A stretch of DNA of 64,000 nt from Cladorrhinum sp. PSN259. Taxonomy: Eukaryota > Ascomycota > Sordariomycetes > Sordariales > Podosporaceae. The stretch spans positions 186,001 to 250,000 of the forward strand of contig MU867068.1 of NCBI GenBank assembly GCA_033725935.1. Reading direction: 5' to 3'. Below the pieces are notes generated by a model, which saw only the letters and a list, made by a program, of their open reading frames with translations, had not been told where the DNA came from and did not search any database. This document shows, piece after piece, positions 1-11,169 of the stretch. The translations under genes and the position numbers were made by a program. Numbering within the stretch: position 1 is the stretch's first letter; the number at the start of each line of letters is the position of its first letter.

Positions 1-697
1 ATCAAGTACTAACTCCATAAAGTAAGGAAAAACATCAAGCAAAGCAGAAGCAATGTGTACGAGCCGAAATCCCGTTTCCAAATGAATTTTGAAACCATAA
101 ATTTGTTTCCCTTGCGTAATGCTTTTTCTTACGTGATTATATTACTGCCTAAGCTACAAACATCAGTTTTCTTGAGAAAAAAAACACATTAAGTAACAAA
201 CATGAACTCCAAAAAAAATCACAATGCTTTTTTGTTGTCCCTTTTTACTGAAAATTCGAGAATCGATAATGAGCACCTTGAAAATGGGTAGTGGCGTCAT
301 CGGTGGGTGGTTGGTTGGTTGGTTCTGCAGATGTGAATATCAGTGGTTATCGATAAAGTCGTGACCAGACCTGCAGAAATCAGTCAGAGTAGCTGCAAGA
401 TGAGAACCCGAAAATGCGCTGTGTTGTAATAACCACTCGTGGGAACAAGGCCGAAGAATGGTAATCCAACAAAGGGTGACGATGACAAAGGGTATCTGGT
501 GGGTAACTGGTGAGAAACGGTGGGCGGTGCCAAGGTGTTGAGAGTGGTGACATGATGGAGGTCTGCCAGAGGGTTGGGGCAGCACGTCTGAACATAGTCT
601 CAGTAACGGTCACACGTACGGGGAAAAGAAGAGATTAGAAAATTTGCATACCAAGAAAGGTTCCTAAGGAGACAAAAGATTCCCGCAAATTAGTGTC
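1..697. other. Intergenic, no gene seen
   Basis: This stretch lies downstream of the splicing-factor gene, which reads leftward. It is AT-rich, with many short A and T runs and a short GGTT tandem repeat near 309-324. No ORF here has a convincing start context or protein-like composition. It probably holds the 3' UTR of the neighbouring gene near 600-697. Confidence 0.5.
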
Positions 698-2551
698 TTA
701 GATCGCCTTGGTGCGAGAGAACAAACTGCTGTAGACCGCATCCACAACAGGCGCAGCGCTGATCATTCTTCCGTCAAAGTACCGGCCATTCAGGCCCTTG
801 ATGGCATTCTCGCCGCCCTGCACCTTGTCAAACTTCAAGTAGATGTCGCCAGCCGAGTTAGGATCCAGGGAGATGTGTACGACGTGGCCATACTTCTCCT
901 CGGCCTCTTGTCGGACCTCCTGCTCCAGCTCCTTCGCCCAATCCTCGCCTTCTTGTCTATAAATCTTGTCAGTCAACTGCCCACGAGCTTTAGAAAGTGG
1001 CTTAACTTACTCGGTAGGATCGAACATGTTGCGGAGAACCACACAACGGCTGGCCATGCTGACGTTAACCGGTAGGGGCTTAGGAATCTCCGTTCTAGGT
1101 TTAAGAATCTGCCGCTCGGGCTGACCACTGGCGGGTTCGTCAGTTCTTGCCAGTTTCCTCATTAGAGCATCACGGCTATAATTGTTAAAGTTGACACCGG
1201 CAACATCGGTATCGTCCAAGGCACTTGCACCTGCGCCCTTCTCGTTATCTCTGCCACCGGCGCGGTCGAAATTGGAGGACGGGGGCCCTCTGCCCCCGGC
1301 GCCCGAGAAAGCGGATCCCTGGAACTGTGTATTCTGGTTCTGGCCTTGGAATCTCTGTAAGAGATTTGCAGTTGACTCGGGGGTAAACTTATCGTTTCCA
1401 AGTCCTACTCGGATTGGACGACCGGCAAGGTCAAACCCGTTCATCTTCTCAAGAGCTTCTCTGGCCTGAGTAGCATCGCGGAACCTGGAACTCATTATTA
1501 GTAAACTACTTAGCAGGAAAACCAGGGAAGAGGATATAAACATACTGGACAAACCCATAGCCACGACTCCGGCCGTTGTCGTCTTTTTGCAGCTGTACAA
1601 ACTCGAGCTCACCAAAAGGCTCAAAAACGTTCTGGAGATCCTGTTCAGTAATGCTGAAATGAATATTACCGACATAGAGGCGATGAAATGGAATTGAGTT
1701 GGGATGATTGCCGGTCGAGTCGGTGGTCCGGACTTGGCGGTTCTTCTCAGCTTCGGTCAGCTGGACAATGACAGGGATACCTAGGAGTTTTTGACCAGTG
1801 AGCTGGAGAGCGGCTTGCACGGAATCTTCGTTCTTGAACTCCACGTAACCGACTCTATAAATCACATGTTAGCTAGATATGTTTAGCAGTCCGAAGGCGG
1901 CAACGATACTTACCCTTTTGAACGGTTGCTAACCCTATCCTTTACAATTTGAGCCTCAGCAACGGGGCCAACCTTCTCGAAGAATTCCTTTAGTTCTCGT
2001 GTGCGGAGGCGAGCAGCTAGTTGTTGCACAAAAACAGTCCGACGATCGCGCTCATCTTCGGTGAGTACGGGAGGAGTGCCATCCCGAGGGGAACGGCCAC
2101 CGCCACGACGGTCATCATCACGCCGACGTCGGTGGTCATCGCGATCACGGTCGCGGTCCCGGCGGTCATCTCCGTGAGGCCTGTAGTAACGGTGGGGCGA
2201 GCGCGAGCGCGAACGGCCACCGCGGCGGCTGCCCCGGTAGAAGTCTCCATCTCTATTACGGCGTGAGTGTCGGCCAGAATCACGGCTTCGGCTCCTGCGC
2301 CTACTCTTATGGCTTCCGGCCTCGCTACGGGGCGTATCCCGCCCACTTGACGAGTTGCGATAACGGCCCCCACTCCGGTCACGGCGCTTGCTGTCCCTGT
2401 CTCGGTCGCGGTCGCGATCACGGTCGTTGCGCTCGGAGCGGCTTCCGTTCTGCGGCGAGTCGCCGTTAGCGGTGGCCTTGCTGGGCTGCTCCTTATCCTT
2501 GATGGAGGAAGCAGTCGAATCGAGGAGTGCCTCGACGTCCAAACCCGACAT
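698..2551 (-). CDS. RBM39/CC1-like splicing factor, RS domain plus RRMs
   Basis: Predicted nuclear pre-mRNA splicing factor of the CC1/RBM39 (human CAPER, S. pombe Rsd1) family. Four exons in transcription order: 2551-1914, 1854-1546, 1484-1011, 956-698; introns 52-61 nt with GTAAGT or GTATGT donors; 559 aa. The N-terminal ~140 residues are an Arg/Ser/Asp-rich RS-like region. RRM1 follows (VFVQQLAARL, VGYVEFK), then RRM2 (LYVGNIHFSI, GYGFVQF). A linker of about 100 residues leads to the atypical C-terminal UHM-type RRM3 (VVLRNMFDP, GDIYLKF, GRYFDGRMI). The exon joins restore the RRM motifs, which supports the model: SNRSKG+VGYVEFK, GFVQ+FRDAT and FDPTE+QEGED. Family members interact with U2AF-type factors at 3' splice sites. 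Assignment rests on domain order and motifs. Confidence 0.93.
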
Positions 2552-3516
2552 TTTGGCTGCTTCTATGCGGTTGACCGATCACGGGGCGATGTCTCTGTGA
2601 TTGATTGATAATTGCAAATGCACGGTGGATGATTTGGTTCTTGTTGTACAACGTGAGAATTGACGTCTCACGGTGATGCAGAGTTTTACGGATCGTAGAT
2701 GGGCGAATCGGGGGTTGTTGGCTGCCGAAGGGAACTGCAAGGAGTTTAAAAGCCAAAATGGATGTGGCTGCCCGAGAGTTGTCCGGCTGCTGATTCGAGG
2801 GGCGGGAGACACAGGAGGACGGTTTACCTATCATCACGTGAAGCACCAAGCGCCGCCGTCGTCGAAAAAAGATTGTGCCAGGAATAGTCCGTGCGCCAGC
2901 CGGCAACTTTTTCCCGCTGCAGCCTGCGGGCGGGCAAGGTCTACTGCTGTACGCATAACACTGCAAAGACGCACACGGTATTCTAGAAACCTGAGGTTCT
3001 CTGTTTTCATCAGCAGATGCATGTTGACGGTGACACAAACATGTTCGACAACATATTTGCGTAGTTCTCATTTATGAGTAGTTGAAACAGGCCTAATCTT
3101 CGGCCAGGAATTTAAAATATATGGGTGTATGCAAAAAAAAGTATTAATAGTTTTTAATTGTAGGGGTATTCTTACGGTACATATTCTAAAGCGTACCAGA
3201 CAATGCAATTATTAAATCTTTATAAGAGGACCCCGATACCAGTGGAAAATTGAGTCCCCCCTCCAACCCAAATCCCAAAACCCCGTCCATGCCATCCAAC
3301 CATCCCAGGTAATGCCTTCCCCCGACCAGACTAGAACCAAAAACGCCCCCAAGCCGCCAAACCAGGCAAGAGTGTTATATTATATGTGAGTTTCAACCTC
3401 ATTACAATGATACGTAAGCCCACAAATTCCGGGCTCTCATTTCGTATTCGTCTTCATCTTATTATATCTCCGTCTTCTGCCAACCGTCCAGCGAATAGTA
3501 GAACAGCTTCAACCTT
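2552..3516. other. Intergenic, promoter of splicing factor and 3' flank of hydroxylase
   Basis: Holds the 5' flank of the leftward splicing-factor gene and the 3' flank of the leftward fatty-acid hydroxylase gene. ORFs on both strands between 2570 and 3077 are shadows of each other, with no domain or codon preference that I can recognise. No gene called. Confidence 0.5.
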
Positions 3517-4719
3517 TTAGATGGTCTTGGCCTTGGCCGCCTTTGCGGCGGGGAGCTCGGTGCCAAACACCCAATCCCAGAAGGGGCTGGTGACGCCAAA
3601 GCCGTTCTCGTAGTCGAGGAAGTGATGCTCGAGGTGAAGCTTCTTCAGCTGCTTGTACCACATGGGTAGGTTGTTGTGGTGCAGGAAGTAGTGCGTCAAG
3701 TCGTAGCATATATATCCAAAGATCGCACCGCAGTAAACCGAAGTCGCAATGTTCCAATTCCAGAAGAATACCAAGTGTGCCAGCTTCCAGAATGGAGACG
3801 CAAGCACGAAGAAGAGTGTAGGAGGCATGACAAGTCTGTACTTGTCCATGGGAAGGTAGTGGTGAATGCCATGGAGGGTGAAATGTAGGGTGATGCCGAC
3901 CCGATTGTCAGGGAGCCATCTGAAGAAAGACACATGTTAGTCGCGTGATCACGTGTGTAGCCAGAATTGAAGTAGAGAAACTCACTCATCGAGATGGAAC
4001 AGAAATCGGTGTAGAGTGTACTCAGCAAGTGTCCATATTGCCAGGCCACCAACGAAGCAAGCCAACTGTTGCAAAGCGGTCAAGCCGTCGCTGGCAAGAT
4101 AGATGCCGTACGAAATAAAAGGAAGCCAGAAAACCGGAATGAGCCACCATGGAGTTTTGGTGAGGGGCTCGAGGAAGTTGCCAAACATTGGTGCGGAGGC
4201 GCCGCCTCTGTAGTGGCGTGGTCTGTGGACCTGGTCAAGGTAGAAATCTTTGGAAAAGTTACCATACCAGACTTGGGGAAACAGTGGTCGATTTAGGTCA
4301 AGAAACTTGTGTGTCTTGTAGTCGCTGCTGATGTCGGTGTCTTTGCTCAAATCCTCCTCGCACGACATACCCGTTCGAGGGTGGATATTGGTGCCGTTTG
4401 CTTTTCCATTTGCCTTTGCGCTGCCGTTGGCGTCACCGTTCGCGCTCGCGCCGTTGGGAGTAGCTTCCAAGTAGCCGATCAAGGAATCGTCAAGAACCTC
4501 GTATGCCGCCTCGGTGTGGGTGTGCGATGCTTCATCTTTAAGGATGTCGGTGATGTCCATACCTGCGTAGTCGAGCACCAAGTCTCCGCCGCCGGGGTGA
4601 GCGTCCACAAAGTCTGTCACATCGTAGACATTCCTCCCGACTGTTACGTAGCAGGACTTTTTGGAGTTGTGGGACTCGACCTCGGCGAGGGTGAACGTCG
4701 GCAATGTTCGGCCGGGCAT
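3517..4719 (-). CDS. scs7: Sphingolipid fatty-acid 2-hydroxylase (SCS7/FAH type)
   Basis: Membrane di-iron enzyme that alpha-hydroxylates the very-long-chain fatty acid of ceramide in the ER (S. cerevisiae Scs7, inositolphosphorylceramide-B C-26 hydroxylase). Two exons, 4719-3986 and 3919-3517, with a 66-nt intron; 378 aa. Residues 8-86 form a cytochrome b5 domain with the heme motif HPGGGD at 41-46. A Ser/Asn/Gly/Ala linker follows. The fatty-acid hydroxylase domain has the expected histidine clusters: HRFLFHLDEW (across the splice), HGIHHYLPMD, HYFLHH and HLEHHFLDY. The splice rebuilds HLDEWLPDNRVG exactly. The start is the first ATG in frame and precedes the b5 domain. The gene is divergent from het-c with a 1.5 kb gap. 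Confidence 0.95.
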
Positions 4720-6265
4720 GGTTTCCGTTGTTGATGTTTGTCTTTCTGTGCGTGTGTATGTGTTTGGTTTGTAATCTGCCCAACGTAGAAGCCCAACGGT
4801 TTGCGACGGGTTCTCCGGAAGCTCTCGAACAACGATGCGAAAGCGGAAGGGCCGGACGGCGCGCGGAGAGACAGAAAAGTTGCTGTTACGGCGCAAATGT
4901 CAAAACCGCAAAGACAGTCGACAAGTTCTTGTAAAAGAGGTTTGGGGAAGGGAAAGAAAGAAAGAAAGTAAAAAGGAAGAGATCAAAGCAGTATTATCAC
5001 CAGTAGGAAAGGGGGAATAGCGTTCCGTCGGCAGTAAAATGTAGGGATGGCTCATCCAGGTTCGTCCCAGGCCACTCAGCAGGCTCACCGCAGGATCAGA
5101 TTGGTGGGTGCAGGACTTTTTTGCACCAAGACTTGCAAGCTTCAGGGGTTGGGTCACACCAAGCAATCAGAGACGCGAAGACAATCAGATGCGCGTGAAA
5201 TCCCATCGAATGACAGTGGCGTTACCTCCGGTACTGCAGCGCAAGCGAAGCTGCCAAGCATGAGCTGGGAAGGAAGGGAAAAGCGAAAAAACCGAACGAT
5301 CGGCAAGTTCGGATGGCTTTGGACTCCGCGGACGGCGTGATGAACCACGGGATGTTATTCTACATTTTTCATGCGTTCAAGGGGTGTGGAGAACAAAGAA
5401 ACAAGAACCTTGGCATTTTAGGACTCGACTCTTGTTGGTCATTGATTTTGGCTCTTGGGGTTCAAAATGCACGTTTGAAGGTTCTGGAAAAGCGATCTTT
5501 CTCAAGCTCGTCCCGTCAAACGCAAGATAAAGCCACACTTTGCATTCCTGCATCGGGCCAATGATAAACGTCAAAACTGATGCGACCGTTTCGTGATACA
5601 CCATCCGTCCTCTTTGACGAATATCGCTTTATCCGACATCTTGACGGAACTCGGTCGGCGCATGGCGGGGTTATCAGAGAGCTTTTGCTGTTGATGGAGC
5701 AGACTTCACTTGCTTGCTGTGCTGCCCGCCGCTGAAATCATATTTCATGGTGGACTAACATGGTAAGTTGACTGCGCATACACTAAGGTCTAGGTGCAGT
5801 AGTTGGTAAGAATAAGAAAAACAAAAATCACAGCGAGCAACATCAAATGTGTAAACCGACGTGCCCAATCCCTCGTGAATCCCCGTCTGACGTAAATTCC
5901 CGTTGCGGAGCTTTCAGTCCAGGTTCTTGGCAGCTCTCAGCAGCAGGTTCAGCTCCTTCCAAGTTGCCCAACCTCACTCACTAAAACGAGAGGCCGCCCA
6001 GTGTACACACACTCTTTTTTTATACCGAACAACTTGTATCAGGGAGTTTGTCTTTTCAAATATCGAGGCGCGTAGTGAGATCTTCAACATCACAACTTTC
6101 CCCCCCGCATCGGTGGGTTGCACAAGGCTTCAGAGGGGTAACAATTTCACCAATCGCATGCGACACAGAGGAGCTGCATCGCTAGAAATCCTCACTCACC
6201 TTTTTTTGCCAGATCGGACCCAAGGAACTGACACACTTCATACTAGCCATTTGTAAAATAAACAA
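4720..6265. other. Divergent promoter region between scs7 and het-c
   Basis: Shared 5' flank of the leftward hydroxylase and the rightward het-c gene. The part next to the hydroxylase is purine-rich on the plus strand near 4930-5000 (GAAA tandem-like). The part next to het-c has pyrimidine runs at 6010-6020 and 6200-6210. A frame runs open to within 10 bases of the het-c start, but it begins at a non-ATG codon and has no protein-like features; it is probably 5' UTR. No gene called. Confidence 0.5.
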
Positions 6266-8581
6266 ATGGCCGGCTTCAGGATGGGCGGGGCCAGCATGTT
6301 CCTGGTCCTAGCCATTATTCTCCTCGTGCTTCCAGGCAAAGCAGCTGCCTTTGGTGCCGGAAATATACCATCGATTGCCCAGGTTGAGGGGCACAACTGG
6401 AGACACGGAGGTGAGCATATATATGTCGCTCATCATCAGCTCATTCCGAAACATGCAGACTGACAGCATCATTTCGTAGACATCGAGGATACTCTCAAGG
6501 ATATTGCCTTTCTCTACGGAAAAAAATGGACCACTATGATGGTTGGCCGCGTTTACTTTGGCAACTGGCTCAGAGACTATTCACAAGCCGTCGATGTCGG
6601 CAGTTTGAAGGGTGTCAATGCCGCAACTATCAGAATCATCGTCTGGGTCCTATCTTTCATGGCCAATGGCTACGCTACCGAGGAGTTCGAGGTCACGGAG
6701 GAACGTTTGGGCGTCTACCGTCCCGAGGAGCACATCGACAACCCCCTTGGCTATGCTGATAACCTGGACGCTCGCAAGTGGGATCCAAGACTCAGAGGCC
6801 TAGTGGACGAGAGGGAGCTCCAAATTGATCCTCGAACGGGAATGAAGAACTACATCGCCAATGAAGCAGGTGGTTGGGCTACCAGTGCCGGATATCTTCG
6901 CTTCAGCTTTGCTCGCAGCATCCACTTCGGTCGTTTGTATACCAGCGGCGCAAGCAACAAGGGCAGAGAAGAGGATCTCTGCGAGGCTCTCAGATGCTTG
7001 GGTCAGGCTCTTCACTGTATGGAGGACTTCAGCGCCCACAGCAACTACTGCGAACTTGCCCTGCTCGAGCTTGGCTACAGAGATGTTTTTACTCACTGTG
7101 GTAACCAAACTCAGATCAACCTCAACGGCAAGAGAGTGTACCCTCTCGTCACCGGTACTTTCGGTGCCGTCGACTTCCTGCACTCCGTGCTTGGAGAAGC
7201 TACAGATCACTTCACGCAATCTGAAGTCGACGAGATTGATATCGCCCTCAAGGTTGCTAACGAATCCAGCGGCGCCTCTGGCCAGCGCGGCTTCTACGGT
7301 GGTTCCAGCAACAACTCCGGAGGATCCGAATTCATCTCGATGCTCGGAAACCTTCCAGGAGTCGGCGACGGCTTCGCCTCCCAGGCTAGAAGCCTCCAAG
7401 CCGCCTCAGCCGCGCAGGAGCAACAGAACGCCCGCGAAAATGTCAATGTTGTCCCAGGAATGAGCCCCAACTTCGATCCCGTCAAGGTCTCTGGCCAAAT
7501 CTACCCCATACTCGAATTCCGCGACAAGATCGTCCGCTCCATCAACAACATGATCTCCAAGGTTCCCGGCCTCGAGTCCCTTCTCGAGAAAATCTCCGAA
7601 ACTCTGACTTCTTTCATTCTGGGCCTTCTTGCGCCCTTTATCCGCCCCATCATCAATCAGGTATCCAAGGTCCTCAAGGACGGTTCTACTGGTCTGATCG
7701 CCTCGTCCGCTGCCTCCCAGCTCGAGCCCTGGACCAACCCCCGCTGCGACAACCCCACGCACTCCATGCTTTCCAAGGACCACTTCACCAACGTTCTCAA
7801 CTCTTGCGCCGGCCGCGTGTCTGTCACCATCCTGCAGTACGTCGTACCCCGCATCCTGTTTGCGTGGGAGAACGCAGGGGTCCCCGTAGAGGAGGTATGC
7901 AACGACGTTTTGCGCGCGTTCCACCACCCTGCTGCCAGAGACGAGCGGATAGAGATACAGAGACAGATGTTTGAGACGGTGCGCAAGTGGACGCAGGAGA
8001 CATCGCACAAGCACGAGCTCAACAGGATTTTGTCCTCTGAGGCAGTCAAGAACCACGAGAACCATATCCTTGCTGCTGGGTCTGGTGGTTCTACCTCCGG
8101 AGCGAACCGTTCAGTCACTGGTAGTGGTAGCTTTGTAGGCGGGTGCGATCACGGGCACGGTAGACCTGCTGGTTCTCTTTGGGAACAGATCAAGAAACAA
8201 CAGACAGATGGGAGGATCGGTCAGCAGCATAGCTCTGCACCTCAGCAGAGTTATTATCAAACTAGCTCGCCTAGGCCCGGTTCGTCGGGTTATACGGGTA
8301 CTGCGCCTGTTTATGGACGGCCGTCGCCTCAGGCTCAGGGAGGTGGGTATGGAGGACAGCCCGGTGGTCAGTACCCGCCTCAGCAGCCTGGTTATGGGGC
8401 TCCTCCTCAGCAGCCGCAGTATGGACCGCCGGGAGGGGGGTATCCTGGCCATGGTCAGCCGCCTTATGGGGGACATCATCACCAGGGTGGCGGACCGGGA
8501 GGGCCTGGCGGGTATCCGGGTCAGGGGCAGCCACCTTATGGTGGGCAACCGCCTCAGTGGGGTGGATATCAGCGGTATTAA
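6266..8581 (+). CDS. het-c: HET-C heterokaryon incompatibility family protein
   Basis: Orthologue of Neurospora het-c, a vegetative-incompatibility gene whose product acts at the plasma membrane and triggers cell death when unlike alleles and partner proteins meet. Two exons, 6266-6410 and 6480-8581; 69-nt intron; 748 aa. It begins with a signal peptide (hydrophobic 11-28, cleavage near AAAFG). Next is the conserved Het-C domain, including WRHGDIEDTL and YFGNWLRDYSQAVDVG. The segment LGQALHCMEDFSAHSNYCE has H227, D231 and H235, spaced like ligands of zinc-dependent phospholipase-C-like folds; this is an inference. Amphipathic helices follow (about 430-480). The last ~110 residues are a Gly/Pro/Gln/Tyr low-complexity tail. 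Allele specificity in Neurospora lies in a short indel-rich segment in the N-terminal third; I cannot assign a specificity. The N. crassa protein is longer as I recall (about 960 aa), so the tail may be shorter here. Confidence 0.93.
8260..8580 (+). repeat. Low-complexity GYGGQ/PPYGG-type coding repeat in het-c
   Basis: Imperfect in-frame repeats encode Gly/Pro/Gln/Tyr-rich units such as PGYGAPPQQPQYGPP and HGQPPYGGH in the C-terminus of HET-C. Composition is like annexin or prion-like tails. Such tracts commonly vary in length between strains. Confidence 0.7.
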
Positions 8582-9273
8582 GGGTTTGAGTGGGTAATGA
8601 GTTTCATGAGATAGGAGCTGTATGAAGTTTCATGAGGTTGATGATGGCGGAAACGGGATTGGGAAGGTCGATACCAAGGTTTCAATGTTGGGGGCGAGGG
8701 ACTCTGAGGTGTGTGGGGGTTTATGATATGAGATCTGACGATTGGAAAGGCGAGGGGGGGGGGGGGAAGAGAAGAAACAGGACAATTATGAAAGCGTGAT
8801 GTTTTATGAGCATGAAAATAAATCATGAGCCTGGATATAACAGAGAATTTTTACATGCCATGTTGTTGATTGTTTACACTGTTTTTTTGCTTCTTCTTTT
8901 GCTTGAATACGCCTTGCTTCAGTACACACTGCTTGAATCAAACGAACATCTCCTTGGTTGTATAAAAGATGAAAACCAATAGCTTTTGCTTTCATTCGAA
9001 TTAACAAAAGAAACCCCGTTTTGCAAGAGTAAGAGAAATATCAAAGTCTAATAATCTATAGAAAGACAGTCAATAGCAGTGTCTTTTCCCCCCTAAAACG
9101 CCAGGCCATGCCCTTGCCCATGTTGTTTGTGTATCAATGCCCACACTGATGAAACCCCAGACGCGAAAAAAAAAAAAAAAAGACGATAAAAGAATATGAG
9201 ACAATCAGAGTAATAGGAAACCTGAAAGATGAACCCCTCCCCCTCCCAAATCCTCATCTTTTCAATCCTTATA
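8582..9273. other. Convergent 3' region with homopolymers
   Basis: This stretch separates the convergent 3' ends of het-c and the PP2C gene. It carries a G13 run at about 8754-8766 and an A16 run at about 9166-9181. No gene is visible; in particular, no HET-domain ORF is present between the two genes. Confidence 0.6.
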
Positions 9274-11169
9274 TCACCTCCTCCCCCTCCTCCTGGGATC
9301 CAAAGCCTCAGCCCTCCTCATATCTCTCATCTCCTTAGTCCCCAAGCTCCCCAGCCCACCTTCGCACCTCCTCTCCCACCCGCCAAGTCTAACAACCAAA
9401 CAAGTAGCGTTATCCCCATCGCTAGAAATCTCAGTCGCGTATTCAACAACTTTCTTCGCCCCCTCCTCGGGTGTTTTGCTTTCTTTAATCACATCCACAA
9501 TCTCTTGATCTGATAGAGTCCCACTAACGCCATCACTCATCAAGGCCAAAAACGAAAACTCGGCCGGCCTGATATCGACTCTCGTAATATCAGGTTCCGC
9601 CGAGACGCCAATTCTTTTTGACTGCATATCGCCGAACGAGCGGCTGTTCGCCAGTCCTTGGATTCTTTCCTCGCCAAAGGAATCCGTGACAAGACTTTCG
9701 GCGTATCTTCGTAACCTGCGGGATTCAGTGGGAGAAGAAGGACGGTGGTCGCTTGTCAGGGCAGCTGGTTTGCCTGTTGCAGTCTCACAGAGGATGACTC
9801 TCGTGTCACCTACGTGGGCTACTACGAGTGTTGAGTGTGCGTTTGGATGCCAGAACGGTGCGGGCGTGGGCGTAGAAATAAGCGCCACCGACGCGGTAGA
9901 GCCGCCCTTAAAGCGCACCGGGCCGCCGATGCCGTGGCCTGAAGGAGGGAGGTGCGGGGATCCCAAGATTTCGTCCTTATTAAGGGGTATGTCGGCGATA
10001 TAGGGATCGTCCGGGTCTGGCTTGCGAGCTTGGGCCGTAACAAAGTCGAGATCGGCGCGGAGAAAGGCGTATGTTAGTACGCTTTCGAGTGTGGCTGATT
10101 TCGCAGGAGCGACGGGAGTGGACGGAGAGTCGAAGGTCGAAGGAGCCAGGGAGGCTTCGAAGTGGTTCGGGCGGAACCGGCGAAAGTAACCGCCGACTGT
10201 TCTTTTGTATTCCTGCAGGAGCTCCGTCTCGAGGGCGCTGGCTTTTGCGCCCGCTGAGGAGGATTCGGACGAGGAAGAATTGGATGAGGAAGATGGACCA
10301 TCTTGGGAGTTGCTGATACGAGAGGACTCCGGGTCTGAAAAGGAGGACCGCCGGCCGTATTTTAAACTGCTCTCGAGTTCGAGCTCGGATGCGGCTTCTT
10401 CTATGTATCCATGTAGCTCTTCTTTAAGGAACTCGCTGCATTCGCTGCCTCCGTGGCCGTCGAATACGCCAAAGTAGAATATTTGAGGGTCGCCTAGGGC
10501 GCTGTTGGCCGTGGTCCCTTCGCCGAGCTGTGTTGGTCCTTGGCCGCGAACGACACTGACTGGTGACCGTTTTGCGAAAGCTGGCATGCATATTGTCCCT
10601 GCTTGGTTGGTGTCTTCATTGTACGGACGCTGTCCTCGAGAGACGTAGGTGCCAAAGTGATGCTTGGCACTTCTTAATGGGATTCGGACCACTGTGAGAT
10701 CTCGGGTGGGAATATTCGGAGGTGTGACGGCCACTGGGGCTCCGGGTGCCGGGATATGTGGTGTCGAGGCTGAACGAGGGAGTTTGTGGCCCGGGCCCGC
10801 ATGAAATCTGGAGTCGGGATGGAGGGATGAGGACGGTAGATGGGTCACAAAGTAATTGTGAAAACCTCTTCGGGTTGTGTGTTGGTTGTTGCTGGCACTG
10901 GCATTAGCAGCGCTGGTGCTGGTGCTGTGTTGGCGACGGCCATCAGTCGCATCGCGAAGGGCAAGGATGGTAGCTCTTGTTTGAGCGACTGTAGGGCTTC
11001 GAAGATAACGCTTCACCCCTGCGGCTCTCAAGGCACGAGGCGCAGGCATTGCTGGATGCGCACTGCTGTGAAAAAAGGTTGCGACGTATCCCATGAATGC
11101 GTCGAGGAGTGATGGTGAATTCCGAACAACCCCGAGAGCTGCCCGGCGACGTAGTGCGACCGATGTCAT
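9274..11169 (-). CDS. Mitochondrial PP2C-family protein phosphatase (Ptc6-like)
   Basis: Metal-dependent Ser/Thr phosphatase of the PPM/PP2C family, most like yeast Ptc6/Aup1, which acts in mitochondria on pyruvate dehydrogenase and in mitophagy. Single exon, 631 aa from the ATG at 11169. The frame is open 43 codons further up, but the residues after this ATG (MTSVALRRRAALGVVRN) look like a mitochondrial presequence: basic, hydroxylated, without acid. PP2C motifs: RGQRPYNED at 178-186, FGVFDGHGG at 233-241, a Ser/Glu-rich insert, VVAHVGDTR, LTSDHRP, ANSRSFGD, and FLALMSDGVSG near the end. The conserved metal-binding aspartates are all present. The long Ser-rich insert between motifs is typical of fungal Ptc6 proteins. 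Confidence 0.9.
   Translation of the reverse strand: MTSVALRRRAALGVVRNSPSLLDAFMGYVATFFHSSAHPAMPAPRALRAAGVKRYLRSPTVAQTRATILALRDATDGRRQHSTSTSAANASASNNQHTTRRGFHNYFVTHLPSSSLHPDSRFHAGPGHKLPRSASTPHIPAPGAPVAVTPPNIPTRDLTVVRIPLRSAKHHFGTYVSRGQRPYNEDTNQAGTICMPAFAKRSPVSVVRGQGPTQLGEGTTANSALGDPQIFYFGVFDGHGGSECSEFLKEELHGYIEEAASELELESSLKYGRRSSFSDPESSRISNSQDGPSSSSNSSSSESSSAGAKASALETELLQEYKRTVGGYFRRFRPNHFEASLAPSTFDSPSTPVAPAKSATLESVLTYAFLRADLDFVTAQARKPDPDDPYIADIPLNKDEILGSPHLPPSGHGIGGPVRFKGGSTASVALISTPTPAPFWHPNAHSTLVVAHVGDTRVILCETATGKPAALTSDHRPSSPTESRRLRRYAESLVTDSFGEERIQGLANSRSFGDMQSKRIGVSAEPDITRVDIRPAEFSFLALMSDGVSGTLSDQEIVDVIKESKTPEEGAKKVVEYATEISSDGDNATCLVVRLGGWERRCEGGLGSLGTKEMRDMRRAEALDPRRRGRR

Noticed and set aside
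5903..6256. 117-codon frame ending ten bases before het-c
   Set aside because: Begins at a non-ATG codon and has no protein-like feature; it is probably the het-c leader.
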